From contig JAJLRJ010000005.1 in NCBI GenBank assembly GCA_024195265.1, positions 42,650,587 to 42,714,586 on the forward strand: DNA of 64,000 nucleotides. Direction: 5' to 3'. Shown piece by piece: positions 13,913 through 26,767 of this stretch. The DNA comes from Dendrophyllia cribrosa (lineage: Eukaryota > Cnidaria > Anthozoa > Scleractinia > Dendrophylliidae). The translations under genes and the position numbers were made by a program. Position 1 is the stretch's first letter. Each line of letters begins with the position of its first letter. The notes under the pieces are model-generated. The model was not told the DNA's origin. It saw only the letters and a list, made by a program, of their open reading frames with translations, and ran no database searches.

Positions 13913-14547
13913 CCTGCACCTCTTCGGAACTTCTAATTTCATTGGACCTGGATAAGGTGCACCTCTATTGCTTTTGGGCTAGGGTCCATTGTTGTGTTGT
14001 CCGCTCTATTGTTTTTGAGGTGTTACGAAAGGTGCAGGTCTGCCCGTGCCGTTGGGCAGGGCTAGCTCGCGGGCGCGTATGATGTCGCAAAACATGTGCG
14101 TATGACGCTGCACAACATCCGAGATCTTAGCAATTTTGAAACCAAAGGAAGGCTTTGTTTTTCGCGCGGCTACACGGCCGAATGTCACGTCAGCTCGGTA
14201 AACACTTTGATGTTTTGCTGTGTTTAGCGGAGAAAACCATTTCAAATTACAGTCGTTATTTCCCTGCAGTTTTTCGCCGTTTGCTACTCAAGACAGGGAT
14301 ACTAATTAAGGGATACTCAGAAGCCGCTATAGTGGAGAAAGAAGAACTTTCAGGGATAAAATCTTGCTTCGAGGAACCTAATACCCTTTTTAACTCGTTA
14401 ATACGCGCATGCGTAATGAACGGGTTATCGGTAACGGCGGCTAATTCACTCACTCACTCACTCGCTCGTTCCATGGCTCAGATGTAAACTTTATCCGCAT
14501 ATCTACGTTGAGATAACAAAATTTGACTTCTGTGATCAGTCAAATCC

Positions 14548-14625
14548 GAGGTGGCGCAGTGTGTAAGCGATCAGACAATAGAGCCGAAGGACGTGAGTTC
14601 GATGCTCGTCAAGTTGGATGTTTTT
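14548..14625 (+). repeat. tRNA-like module with a downstream A run
   Basis: GAGGTGGCGCAGTGTGTAAG resembles an A box and GAGTTCGATGCTC a B box. An A run follows at 14691-14708. Similar GTTCCAT...GTAAACT blocks lie on both sides (about 14467-14491 and 14730-14755). It reads as a SINE-like insertion in the right arm. Confidence 0.45.
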
Positions 14626-15794
14626 TTTCGAACTGAAAATTACTGTGTTTTTTCTGTTTGCGTTGGACAAAAGTCGTCACATTAAATTTTCAAAAAAAAA
14701 AAAAAAAACAATATTGCGTTACCGCTCACTTGTTCCATCACTGAGCTGTAAACTAAAAAAGAAAATGTTGTAATGCTTTGTTACGAATGCGTTTCGTAAC
14801 TGAGAACAACGTGAATCCAGTGATAACAATAACTAATTTGCTGTAAACGAATATAAACATGAGTAAGCTTAAAGATCTTTCGCATTTGGAGTCTTTTATG
14901 CAACATTAAAATCGATCTAAATAGATTTTTCAACCGAAGTACGCGTTTTGATGTGAACCTACCTTACAATAACAAAATTTAGTCATATCTTAGTATGTTT
15001 TCCGCAATGGTCTTATTTGGTCAGTCGGAGGCCCGAGATCAAGTCTCGCTCAGGGCATGTTTTTCTTTTCTTTTATCTTCGGACTGGACATTATGAAAGC
15101 GATGTACTTATTTTTTGGGTGTGTATGTGTTCGTCAAAAATTAAAAAAAAAAGTATCGAACTGTGTCAGTGTGAAAACATAAGCTTACCGCAATATTAAT
15201 TGCGTCATGCGTTAGCATTTCTTGTTCACGGGTTGGCTCTTAGGAGCCTTTGATTATCAATGCGGGGAGATGTTCAACCTCGTACAGCTTGTGGGGTCAA
15301 TAACTGAACTATGAAAGTATAACAAAAATATAAAATATGTAAATATGTGTTAAAATTTATACCTAGCTATAGAATAATAAAAATATTTGTTTAAAAGTTA
15401 AAATTTAATACATTGTAGTTAAAAAAGTTAAGAAAATTCGACTGATATTCATATAGCATTAGCAATTTTTATAATAGCAAAGTATTGTTAAAAATATACA
15501 GTCATCATTGTGCTTAGGCTTGCACTGGTTTGAGCCTGTAGTGTTGAATTTGAAGCTAAGGAATTCAGCCGATTCTAAAAGACGGTAATTAATTTTTTTT
15601 AAGCTGGTAGATAATTTAAAAAATGTTTAAAATTCTGTTCCACAAAACAGATGCTCTGTAGTGGATCGAGTTTTTCATAAAAGAGGAATTAAAATTGCAC
15701 GACACGAAGTTCAATTACCACTTTTTTACATCCATTTTGAAATCGCACAATTTAATTGCCCAAATACAGGATTTTAGTCAGTACCAATAGATGT

Positions 15795-16330
15795 GATTTA
15801 GAGCAAAAAATAGTGCGATTCGGGAATAAATCGCACTACTGAGAAAAAGATGCGATTTAGAGCAAAAAATAGTGCGATTCGGGAATTAATCAAAACTATA
15901 ACAAAATTCTCGAATCTGATTGGTTATCGGCAGGCCCGATTAGAGCATTAATTGGACAGTTTACGCGTCATGCTTGTAATTGGACGATGTAATTGGACAG
16001 TACGCGTCATTTGCGCGCACTATACGTACTTTTTCCGTGCGTGCATCTCGGTTAAAAACACACTCAATTGTTATGTTTTTAATCACCAAAACGTGTAACC
16101 ATTTAACGTTTTATCCTCGAATTTTGTTATAGTTATGATTAATTGGTAACAGGACTTCGTGTTGTCCAATTCTGTCTGTAATCATACTCGTGATTAAACA
16201 AATCGGACTCCCGCTTCGCGGTCGTCCGATTTTGTTAATCACTCGTATGATTACAGACCGAATTGGGACTCCACTCAGTCCTATTACCATTATAAATCGC
16301 ACTGCTGAGAGCCAATCAGATTGCAAGGAT
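15795..16330. repeat. Tandem duplication and hairpin cluster
   Basis: GCAAAAAATAGTGCGATTCG occurs twice in tandem, about 63 bases apart (15801-15895). ACTATAACAAAATTCTCGAA near 15895 is inverted near 16117-16135. A further hairpin spans about 16140-16285 around CTCCCGCTTCGCGG. Confidence 0.6.
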
Positions 16331-16582
16331 CACCAGTGATTTCAAAAAGGATGTAATAAATGTTGATATCAATCTGTGATTGACTTCTTTTTGTGGTCTT
16401 GTTAGTTTTGGAGAATTGTTTATAAAACGTGCTCAATTTATTCGTTTCATGATTTCTTTCATCGAAGATAGCTCGGCCTCAATGCGCTATAATTCGCGTT
16501 TTTTTTAAACATAAACTTAGGAGATTTGAATAAAATTTTTCGTAAGAAGATTGTGTTGTCCATTTTTATATGTTTATTTATT

Positions 16583-16772
16583 CATTAAGCCTGCCGCACA
16601 CTTAAGGAAAGTGTTGAGCAAAATTCCTCGCGAGGCAGTTAGCTCAGCTGTTTCCTCAAGTGTGCGCTGGAGTTTTTGTGAGTTTTTCACCTCGCGAGGT
16701 CGTGAGGCAAATATCTGTCGTGTTTGATACTTTTTGCCTCGTGCGACAAATTCCTCATCGTGTGCGGACGCC
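16583..16772. mobile_element. MITE with CCGCACAC ends
   Basis: GCCGCACACTTAAGG and its diverged inverse (CCTCATCGTGTGCGGAC) bound about 190 bases, with CCTCGCGAGG inside. No ORF. Confidence 0.55.
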
Positions 16773-16861
16773 GCGAGAATCTGGCTAAGCCAAATTGATC
16801 GATAAGCCAATAAAATAATTGCATGGCGAGCTCACGTGATTTCAAGCTCGACATTCTATAC

Positions 16862-17041
16862 CATGCGCGATTTAGGGGTAACACTTATTCTTTTGTTAAA
16901 ACAATAGAATATTAGAGCACAAAAGAACGACAATACAATAGAATACAATACCATAGAATATATTAGAATACATAATTTTACCTAATACAATGAATGTGTA
17001 CAATGTACAATAGAGCTAACACCCTAAATCGGGCATCATAT
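16862..17041. mobile_element. Short MITE with GATTTAGGG ends
   Basis: ATGCGCGATTTAGGGGTAAC and, inverted, CACCCTAAATCGGGCATCAT close a unit of about 180 bases of AT-rich sequence. Confidence 0.55.
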
Positions 17042-18740
17042 GCGACATTCAAGATGGCGGACACTGGAGTGTGTGTTTTTTATGTGTTTGGGACAAATGC
17101 ATAGATTAAGACTTCAAGACCATAGTCCCAGTCATACCAAGGGTATTAAAGACACACAAAACCAAAGCCCACTAGACTACGCTCTATTTTGGAAACAGAA
17201 TCACAGCACCAGCGAACGATGGAGATGAGGAAACAGAGCTCAGACAGACAATAAGACCAAGGAAACGGAGAGCTATATAACGCATGGAAGCAAAAAGGGT
17301 GGAAGAATAGGATGTAAGCACAACTACAGGCCCCAAAGTGAAGGAGAAATGTAAAAACGCAAGAAGATGAATTGAAAAAGGAGTTTGAAAAAACGCCGTA
17401 AACAAAACAAAACTTCTTGATCATTGATAATTTGCAATTAAAATACATGCACTTTAGTAAGCTCACTAAAAACTTATTAATAAACAACAAGGATTGATAA
17501 TATGAAAATATACTCATCTGCTCAGTAGGTCTGTCATTCTCGTCAGGGCACAGTGAACAGACTCGGTAGAGAGATTAAAGGTGTGAGTTCAATCGGAAAG
17601 TTCATTCCAAACGTGAGTATAAAGGTCTGTCATGGCTATTTCGCATTTGGTTGAAATATTTGATTCTAAATGAAAACTCGGCGGCAATTTCAGCATTTTC
17701 TGTGCCCTGTTTGACACAAAATAGAGGCGCCATTTTGTTTTCCTCTCGTTTCACAGAGTGGCGCCTGGAGCGGACTATTAGACGATTCCGCTGATCAAAA
17801 GGGACAGCAACGGGGCTCAAAACAAATATGGCGGACAGAGTAAAACTGCGAAGTACAGACGAGAAAATAGCCAAATGAAGTTCTCTGCTAACGTATTTGG
17901 CGTCTACTGCTTCGATATCGGATAACCCATGAACAATTTTATAAATACATGATTATTTTGGTGTATTTTCGTTCGTTTCTTCTACATCTTTTAAAGACAA
18001 CAAGCTCAAGTGCTTAGAAATCCTTGTTGAAATATTTAATAAAATGACAGTCTGATAAAGTGATAAAAATTAAGCACCTGCAACATATCATTTGGGGATA
18101 AGTTTCAACAGTTCATATCTGTTTAGATTGCTTGCTTATTGAATGATTCTCATTCAACCTCACTCTTCTGCTGATCGATCTTGGTATGGAATTATCAATG
18201 AAGAACCACTGCACACGAGGGGAGGGCTGGGGAGGTTGATCTGATTTCACATCTCCAGACAGAACAGAGTCAAACACGACCAGTAGTTTCCCATAGAGAG
18301 GGATATAAAATGCTCAAGGAGGGCGGTAGTTTTGGCTATATTTTGTGTCCTGGGGAAGGATTTTTTTTGAAATGTATTTCAAAAATATTATAAGCACCAT
18401 AATCTACCTCCCTCCCTCCCTCTCCCTAACTAACCTCTCCAGTTTTCACTTGGGCAGGGTGGGTGGGGATAATTACCCATAAAGCATAAAACATTTTTTT
18501 CAGTGCTAAAAAAATGTAACCTTAAACTAGCTGAATGAAAATGGGAATTGACTGTGGATTTGCTTGAGATGATGAAATGTAAAAATCATACAAGAGTCGC
18601 CTCCTCAGTGAATGGCATAGGATATACATGGAGACTTTCAAAGATACCCACGCAAGCATGTCAGCAAACGTAAGCAATAATTTTTTACAATAACTTTCAA
18701 TGGCTTCTGTGAGTTTTTAAACTTACAGGTAACAAACAAA
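17042..18740. other. Intergenic, no supported gene
   Basis: ORFs here are short and overlap in several frames. I see no domain, RNA gene or clear inverted-end element. Confidence 0.5.
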
Positions 18741-18775
18741 TAACATTAATTAAAAACAAACTTTTTATTGGTAGG

Positions 18776-19151
18776 TCTATTCCTGAAGAAATACAAAAAT
18801 TTTGACAGGAAGTTTGCAAAGTGGGCACCGCCCACTAAAAACAAAGTGTACTTGGGAGCATTCTCTTCAACCAAGTGGTAAAAAACAGCTGAGGGCAGGA
18901 AAACCTTACACATTACAAACAACTGCAAATGTTGTACAGTTATGCACCCCATTGAGGGCGGTCTTTTTGAGAAGAAGAGAAGTTGTGTGCCACCGAATCG
19001 TGAACCATTTACTACAATCCGGCAACAAGCACAGGCGATGACAAAGCCACTCCCAAAACCGTCCCAAAGTGAGGTGAAAACCATTGGGACAACAATTTAC
19101 AAGGAGTTTGATGCAAGGGGAGGTTGGGAAAGTCTTTCAGTGAAGTCCTGA
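18776..19151 (+). pseudogene. Unassigned open frame with one internal stop
   Basis: One plus frame reads KYKNFDRKFAKWAPP, then GAFSSTKW and a TAA near 18878. It continues through CKCCTVMHPIEGGLFEKK and PKPSQSEVKTIG to a TGA at 19149-19151. Overlapping frames on the minus strand are also open, so the coding strand is not certain. I do not recognise it; it could be a decayed exon or transposon fragment. Confidence 0.25.
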
Positions 19152-19159
19152 CACTCGTT

Positions 19160-20540
19160 CTAGAGGCTGGTTTACAGCACAAAGTGACACCTGCTGAAAC
19201 AAAGAAAAAAATCAAAATCAAAAAAGAAAATAAAAAAAGCGTAGAAAATTCCTGGAAAAAAAAAAAGATGTACAGCTCATTGATCACCCAGTTGATTTAG
19301 CAAGTGCGATTTTTATCTTAAGTTTGGGTTAATAATTTAACATGGATCTTTCATGTGAAACTACATGCTTTGATCCAAGCAGCCAACAGTAAAATGGGCT
19401 GCCATTTTAATACAAGGTAAATCATGTATAGCTTAGTGATGAGAGAAATCTTTCCTTGCCATTTTTAAATGGACCATCACAACACCATTGAGTCCAAAAT
19501 GAAACTTAGTCCATGGCCAGCAAACGGAGGTAAACATAATATCGCTTTAAGGGTTACATGCATATTATACATTGCTCACCTTGTCAAGTTGTGGCGAACT
19601 CGGTATCAATGAAGAGAGAGATGAGCTGTTCCAGTCAAACTACATACACATGTATGTACAATATACATGTATATGTAATGTAGATTGAAATCCTGGGAAG
19701 GAATTTTAGAAAAATGTAACTACATGTACCATGACTTATTGATATAAACTTACAATTATTGTTTGTGATAACATTACCAAAGAGCTAACAAGATTGCTTC
19801 AGTTTTAATAATAATAACAATAATAATAGTATTTAATATTTCTATAGTGCAAATTAACATATTCATATGATCAAATGGGCTTAACAATCATAAAAACTAG
19901 CTTAATAAATAAAATTAAAATCCACTAAATAAACATATTTATCCTTATACTGTATATCCTTGGCTAATAAAAATAGATTACAAAAACATCATTCTTAAAA
20001 AACTTAACCTACATTAAAAGCTAACCGAAATAAATACGTATTTAAATGAGATTTAAAATTGGCTAAAGTGCACACATTTCTGATATTCAAAGGCAACTTA
20101 TTCCAAAGTCTATACGGGCAGCAGATGTAAAAGATCTGTCCCCTAAAATTTTCTTCAGTCTGGCACTCGGTTATTTAAGAATTATGCCAGCATTCGATCG
20201 CACACTTTATCTACCCATTTCCCTAACACATCAAATTACTTAAATACTCAGGTGCAGCGCCATAAATTGCCTTAAAAGTAATAATAAGTACTTTGAAACT
20301 GACGCGATGTTATTAGGCTGTAAATCTCACATACATGCAAGGTATCAACATACATTGTACTTGGGTAACACAACAGTCACAATATGTGCAGTACCCAAGT
20401 GTTTAAGATTACTCCTTTTTCTTACATATTGTAAAGTACAAAACTAATATTGTGACTCTTCACTAAAGCAGATATTAACTTTTTAAAACAGAATTAACCC
20501 TTTGAATGCCCCACCACATGCTACAATAACATTCAGTTAA
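19160..20540. other. AT-rich DNA with a dispersed-repeat-like stretch
   Basis: About 19803-20310 opens with an (ATA)n/(ACA) microsatellite. It continues with TTCTATAGTGCAAATTAACA and ATTCCAAAGTCTATACGGG, phrases I recall from coral interspersed repeats (recollection only). Nothing else is supported. Confidence 0.4.
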
Positions 20541-20548
20541 ACAGGGTA

Positions 20549-20720
20549 TATATGTTGTAGGTTAAAATTATTTTTGGTCAAAATTATTTCAAACTAGGTT
20601 CATTTTTATTTTCCTTTGTCTGAGATTATGTTAATGAATCTGGGACAAAATAAAAATAAAAATTAACCTTGTTTGAAATAATTTTAACCTTAAATAATTT
20701 TAACCTACAACATATATATA
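20549..20720. mobile_element. Hairpin MITE, about 170 bp
   Basis: ATATATGTTGTAGGTTAAAA and its inverse TTTTAACCTACAACATATAT bound inner inverted blocks AAATTATTTCAAAC and GTTTGAAATAATTT. Confidence 0.8.
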
Positions 20721-20956
20721 CATGTACCATCAAGCTCTTTTGAGTCTCAATTTTTGACTTTGTTCTCACATCAGGGATTGTGATTGTGATGCTTGTTTAC
20801 AGTAATAATGGGCCTGGCAATTGTTAGGGGTGGAAAATGGTCTATCAAAAACAACAAGTGTTAACAAATTTGAGCCAAGTCTTGACTTGCCAGAATTGAG
20901 GGTCTCGGAGCCTCAAATTTTGAAGATTTGGAGTCTCGCTAAATTCTCAGAGTCTA

Positions 20957-21208
20957 ATGCCCCATTCACACCAACGGTTAAACGTGTTTAAAATGTTGTT
21001 TAGTTTAACTAGGTTTTTAGCCTCTATCTTGAAAAGTTTTAAATGTATATGACTCAAACTACCTGGAATGGTTATAAAGTCAAAAAAGTTTCTTTTAGTA
21101 AAGATTTCACTCCAAATATTACTGGAGGTTATATGAGATATTTTTCTAAACCTGTTTTAAACTAAACAACATTTAAACATGTTTAAGCGTTGGTGTGAAT
21201 GGGGTATA
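20957..21208. mobile_element. MITE, about 250 bp
   Basis: CCCCATTCACACCAACGGTT and the inverted GCGTTGGTGTGAATGGGG, plus TTGTTTAGTTTAA and its inverse, define the arms. Confidence 0.85.
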
Positions 21209-21244
21209 AGAATGCATGCCTGAATTCTGTGGAAAGCTTTCAAT

Positions 21245-22650
21245 AGGTTATTCCAGAAAAAATCCACACATCCCCGATGGATGGCATGCTGGAAATTTTC
21301 ATAGGGGTGGAGTAGAGGGCTCTGGAAATCCGGGCGGGAGGGGGGTCTGGACCTAAAAGTCCTTCCACAGGGGTCGATTTTTTGAAAATGATTTAGAAGA
21401 GAACACTTTGTTTTCAAAATAATTAGTTAAGGTTTAACTTCGTTGGTTCCATGATATCCATGGAGAATAAACTGGATGAAAGGGAGAAAATACAACTCAA
21501 ATATGGAGAAAGTCAGTGGTTAACGTACCGAAGCATGGTTCTGTGCCTAATTCCAACAAAGCTCTTGTCCGAGTTCTTGCCAGCTACAAATTGTCAGGGA
21601 AAGGTTAAAAAGTATCAGCCGATTTTAAAAAAAGGTAAAAGATTTTTGACAGAAAAAAATTATAATATCCAAACTTTTATGCCGCTCTTCCTAGTGTACT
21701 GTTTAGTTGATGCGTTAAACCTTGAAGGAAATATCTTATAATATTTAGAAGCTTCCAATTTAATACTTAAAGGCAAATTGCGATCAAACATGAAGCCAAT
21801 AATCACGATAAAGGTGCACTAGTAAATACATATATAATTATATTAAATAGCACTTTCTGAACTTGTTTGCTTTCAAGATTTTTTGATTCGCGAAAACATG
21901 CGAATCATCTTTATGGATATGAATGGCATTCTATATACACAGGAAAAGTCGGAAATTTTAGAAAACACTAGATATAATAAAAATAGGTTGCTCGATTTAA
22001 ATAATATTTTGTGATGTTTACAATATTTCGCAGACGCAAGCACTCGGCGCTGCAATTAGGATAAATAAATCACCAAGCCTTCCGGAAGCAGAAAATCACT
22101 GAATTCTGATAAGTGTTTAAATCTTTTATTCAAGGGAAGACATTTTCATTCAAGGAAATATGAGTTTCATTCAAAAGTTTTGACCTTTAGAAAAAATATT
22201 TTGAATTCATGATCATGAAAAAACAGTGCTCGATCACATTTACATTTCACATGAAATGTGCATGAAACAAAATAATTGTGTATTGGTGACAACACTTTGA
22301 AGAAACTGTGAAGCCTGTTATTTAAGGAACTAGATTTACAGAAACATTTCATTCGATTTGGTCTTGTAATCACAGGGGTTTTTTGTGTCACAAAATATTT
22401 ATCTAAAAAATGTTTCACCAATTTATAGCACCAATCACCACAGTTTAGAAAAATATAAAAACAGGATCTCCTAAATGCGATTACATGTATTTTTTTTCAT
22501 TATCTGTAAATTTAGGGCTTCCAAAAATTTTGTGGAAATCTGGGCAGGAGGGGGGTCTCTGGGCTTGGAAATCCAGGTGGGAAGGGGGTCTCACAGGCCA
22601 GGAAATCCGGGAGAGGGAGGGGTCAAAAAATCTTGCCATCCGGTAGCTTT
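21245..22650 (+). mobile_element. 1.4-kb dispersed element, copy 1 (right end missing)
   Basis: It begins GGTTATTCCAGAAAAAATCC and matches 56312-57905 in the same orientation over most of its length, ending in the AAAAATCTTGCCATCCG block. The right inverted terminus is absent. The 96-codon frame at 21451 has no intact partner in copy 2, so it is not supported as a gene. Confidence 0.8.
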
Positions 22651-22679
22651 TTTGTTTAAATCAGTACTCTTTGATTTTC

Positions 22680-23940
22680 ATTAAACTCAGGCTTGGATTT
22701 TTGGAGCGCTAATTGTAGTCTCTGGCTCGGATTTTGCAAACAAATTCAAGTCTTGGGTTTGGATTTTTAAATTAGGGTATCGGCATCTCGGCACAAATTT
22801 TACCATTTGCTACCCCTAATTATTTTTTAACCAGGCAATGAATGGTACAAAGTACAGTGTATAATGTAAAATATACACATTAAATTGATGATACATGTTG
22901 ATGTAATCAAGTTACCAACAGTGTACTTATAGAAGTTTTCCTTCAAAATGTGACTGTATACAGTTCAGTCTAAGCATCCTCCTTCTCTAAGTCAGGTTAA
23001 CATGACTTGAATTCAAATTTCAGGGAGCAACGAATAAAGCCTAGCTGTGCAAAATGCCTTGACCCGTTAATTAGCTTTTGGACATTTAAATCCCTCTTTA
23101 AATAGCGTAAATGCAATAAAACTCGCACAAATCGACCGAAAGTACCTATAAATGTGAGGAATCTTTCATAACACTTCTGATCATATTGAAAACACAAGAA
23201 CAGCGACAAGGATGCGTTTGGTTTGAATCGTGAGAGTGCTAGCATGCATGCTCGCGTCATATCAGAGAGCGAGCAAAACAATTCACAGTGAAAAAACACA
23301 AAAAAACAACTCACCTTTGATGCAGCAACCATACATTTTACGAAAAAAGTGTCATCCAAAAAATCCTTGCTTTAGAAATCGATTTCGTCTTTCTCTATTC
23401 CTAAAAGTTCAAGCTAACGTTTCAAATATGCCACGAAGTTCGTCCGCCATCTTGTTTCGATTCGATTGCACGTGCACGTCCTGACGAGGGAGACGACTGG
23501 GGACCAGTCAGTTCGATGGCGACCTTGCCGCGATGCTGGGGGTCTCAAACCAAGGTCAAACCCAGGCCTTAAGTACCTTGAGTGGGGGCACAATCGTAAC
23601 TTCAAGAATGTTAAGGCTATGACAATGAAACCTAGAGGGTACACAGAACGGCCAAAACTGTCTCCTTTTCGGTCCGTACAATGAAACGATGACGTCATAT
23701 GACGCAGTTATACGGCTGCCATCTTGGATTTCTGAAATTTTTCTAAACCTCTTAAAAACCGTCCAAATTGACTCAAAAGTAATCAAAATCAATAAATAAA
23801 CGCCAAATGACGTAAAAATATAAAAGTTATACCAATAAACATTGTTTTTCTTCATTTAAAGGTAACAATATGCAAATTACAAAAAAACACGGCTGTCAAA
23901 ATCTTGTTGCTATGGAAACATCAAGTCACGTGATCAATAA
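22680..23940. other. Intergenic, no supported gene
   Basis: Several overlapping short frames, none with a recognisable domain. The GACTGGGGACCAGTC hexamer-like palindrome near 23497 is the only local structure noted. Confidence 0.45.
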
Positions 23941-23952
23941 AATGTCATATCA

Positions 23953-24340
23953 AATAGCGTTCCGCCCAGATTCTAAAAATAGAAAACTCGTGCAGCATCA
24001 TGGGATTGAAATGCGTACAAACATTCAAGAACTATGCAGGAAGCTACGAAAAAAGCAGGTGCTACGAAGCACTGTTCTTGGGTACAACTCGACAATTATC
24101 CTCAACATGTACAGGAATCGCAAAAACTGGTGTTTCCGAGGCAGCCATTTTGAAATATTGGTCCGCATTTCGATCCCACAATGCAATGCTGTCAAATATG
24201 ACGTCATCTGGGCGGAACGCTATTGTTGCCAGATTAATTTTAGGAAACGTCACAAAGTGTGATGGCGTTTGGATACATTTTAAGGAAGATATGAATGTTG
24301 AAAGTTAGCGCGGGCACTTTGTGCCCCCCACCCCACCCTT
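23953..24340. repeat. Inverted pair and shared motif block
   Basis: AATAGCGTTCCGCCCAGA (about 23955) is inverted at about 24207-24224. At 24292 the block TTGAAAGTTAGCGCGGGCAC with a C-rich tail repeats the sequence beside the long C run near 8972. Confidence 0.65.
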
Positions 24341-24884
24341 CCAGAGAAAATAGGGTTAAGTTAATCCATGAAAATTTTTAGGTTATCCAAACCTTCAGTC
24401 CAAATCATAAAAATATCATCGATATATCGTAGCCAAGTTTTTCGCCGCTTTTGAGCGAATTTTATTGCGGCTTTTCGTTATTCATGGCCATTTTAAGCGG
24501 TTTTCGGTTTCTAAAAGTCTCCAATGCCCCCTCTAAATTAGTGTTTCAGTTTATGCGCCATATCTCATCCGAAAAACCTGATATGTTTTCAAAAAAGCCC
24601 GCTGGATGCTTATCATTTTGGGGTCGGACCCGGGGATGGGAGAGGTAGGGAGTCAGTTTTGGTCTTATTTTCTGCATACTTGTACGAATTTTCACAGGGG
24701 AGAGGTCAAGAGTATTACCCCAAATCAAATTCAAACGTTTCAACATAAACATTGCTGGACCCGAACTGGCCAATCGATAAAAATTGATACAGATAATTGG
24801 TCGAGTAGCTTTTTTGACAAAATGATGTATTTCATGACCAACTTATGCAAAAGGAAAGAGTATCGGGCACATGTTTAACGCCGG

Positions 24885-25507
24885 ATTTTTGTAGATTTAA
24901 TTAACTTTTTGGTGGAATACATTAACTTCGATGACGTCATAGACTATTGTATTGACCTCATGAACAAAATGCGGTGGATTCTCATTAAATTGCTGTGGAT
25001 TATATTAACTAGGTGACGTCATAGGCTGTCTTGATCTCATGAATAAAATGCGGAGGATTCTCATTAATGTACAACAGGTTTGACGGGTTTATTAATGATG
25101 TAATGTTCTATTTTTAGCTTGTGGCGCTCATGATTGGTGTAACCGGTTTTAGTTATTTTCGAAAGATGATGTCATATTTGTTTTGGGGTACCATGATGTC
25201 ATAGTTGTTTTGATTGGTTGACTGGAATAGTAAAGGCATTCATTGGCTGTTTCGTTTTGACCAAACATTATGGTTGGTTACCGAAGTTTTTTTGCTTGAA
25301 CAGCATAAAAGCTTGCTCACTGCCAAGCGCCGACTCATTTCTTATTCATATCAATGAAAATCACTGAACCGTTACATAATCGCATAAATCATCCATAACA
25401 GACAAGCATTTTTATACACACTAGAAAAGGTTTGTTTCCGGTTCACTCTATGACGTCATCGACGTTAATTTATTCCACCAAAAAGTTAATTAAATCCGCA
25501 AAAATGA
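24885..25507. mobile_element. About 620-bp element with 50-bp inverted ends
   Basis: ATTTAATTAACTTTTTGGTG with GATGACGTCATAG at the left, and the inverse at the right (CTATGACGTCATCG and CACCAAAAAGTTAATTAAAT). No transposase ORF. Confidence 0.8.
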
Positions 25508-25514
25508 CCCTATA

Positions 25515-25995
25515 CTACTGTGTAAGCATGTCATCACTGTGTAAAACTTTCAAGGATACTGTTCTTATAAAAACGGAACAAATTTCCTCTCAATATTGTA
25601 ACGATAGAAATTTGTAAATGAGCAAAAATGAGCCATTTCTTAAAAATCCAAGTTGACCTTTTTTATAACTCATTAACCATTTTCTGTTTCAATATTCATG
25701 CGTTTATTCCAAGGGTTCCCTTGAATTGGGACTTGCCTGCTAATTTTATGCGCGTTAGAAAGAGTGCGACACGTCATCATTCTGTGCAATTTTCAAGGAT
25801 ACAGCTTTTGTAGAAACGGTGCAAATTCCCTCTGAATAGGAAACAATATAAATTTGTTAATGAGCAGCAATGCGCCCTTTTTTTAGAAAAAATACAAGTA
25901 AGTGGACCTTTTCTAACTCATTAACAATTTTGTATTGTTTCAATACTCATACGGACCCCATACGTTTATTCCAAAGGTCGGGCTCAATAACAATA
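25515..25995. repeat. Diverged tandem duplication, about 245-bp period
   Basis: CATCA...GTAAAACTTTCAAGGATAC and the later GTGCAATTTTCAAGGATACA, each followed by AACGG...CAAATT and an AATTTGT(A/T)AATGAGCA block, show two diverged copies. Confidence 0.6.
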
Positions 25996-26767
25996 ATGCT
26001 TGTCATGTTGATGAGCGGTTTGGCGAGAAAAATCGGCGTTACTAGCAGCCCAAATTTTGGGGCTGTGGCGACTTCAAAGACTCGACATGTTTTCGGCAGA
26101 GCCTACAAGGGAGGTAAAGATGCTCTGCTAGCAGGGTTTCGTCTGAGGAACTCCAGCAAAATATCATACTGATGTCGTTGCGCTAACCAACTCTTAGAAG
26201 TAGTTCTGACATTTGGAAAAAAAAAACAATCAGAGACACTTTCCTGGTCAGGGTATGTTATGACATCTGTATGACATATTTGCACTGGTTTCCTTGGTTG
26301 TTTGTATTTCGAGGAAAGAACTTGACAGACAAACACGACATCGGTAATAGCCTTTGTTGCAGTGAAGAGCTACTGGAACACAGAGAGAATTTATTGAAAT
26401 ATTTGATCCGCTTTTTTGGCTGAACATGGTGTTTGAATAATTCTCCATGCATCCCCAGTCTTCACTACAACATAAGCTATAGGCAGTAAAAATAAACTTT
26501 TATTTTTTCAGTTCCAATGCTTCTGAGCTGAGATAATCATTACATTATTTACAAAACAAATGGTCGGTTAAATTGACATGACTGACTAGGATCACCGTTT
26601 CGCTCTTCGCATTCACCACCTTCACTCTGATTAAACACCAAAAAGTCGGAAGCTCTTCTTAGTGACGCACAATAAAGTATATGTACATATGTATGTATAT
26701 TAGCCTATGCAAGGCAGGAACGGCAACCCCCCTGACCCCCCAAGACAGCCGCATACCCGTGTGAGCA

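Larger units (their letters stand above)
11264..15263. mobile_element. About 4-kb structure with long inverted arms
   Basis: The left arm (about 11264-11878) and right arm (about 14395-15263) are diverged inverted copies. Matches include CAAAGGCTCCT...GCCAACCCGTGAA, GGTAAGCTTATG, GATAACCCGTTCA and GTGAGTGAGTGAGTG. The right arm is longer because a tRNA-like block is inserted near 14509-14725. The interior holds other small elements. No transposase ORF is visible. Confidence 0.65.

Noticed and set aside
17146..17517. 123-residue minus-strand ORF with hydrophobic stretches
   Set aside because: Phe/Ser/Cys-rich translation of AT-rich DNA with other open frames overlapping; no domain or splice support.
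21451..21741. 96-residue plus-strand ORF in the dispersed element
   Set aside because: The second copy of the element at 56.5 kb has frame-breaking differences, so the frame is not conserved.
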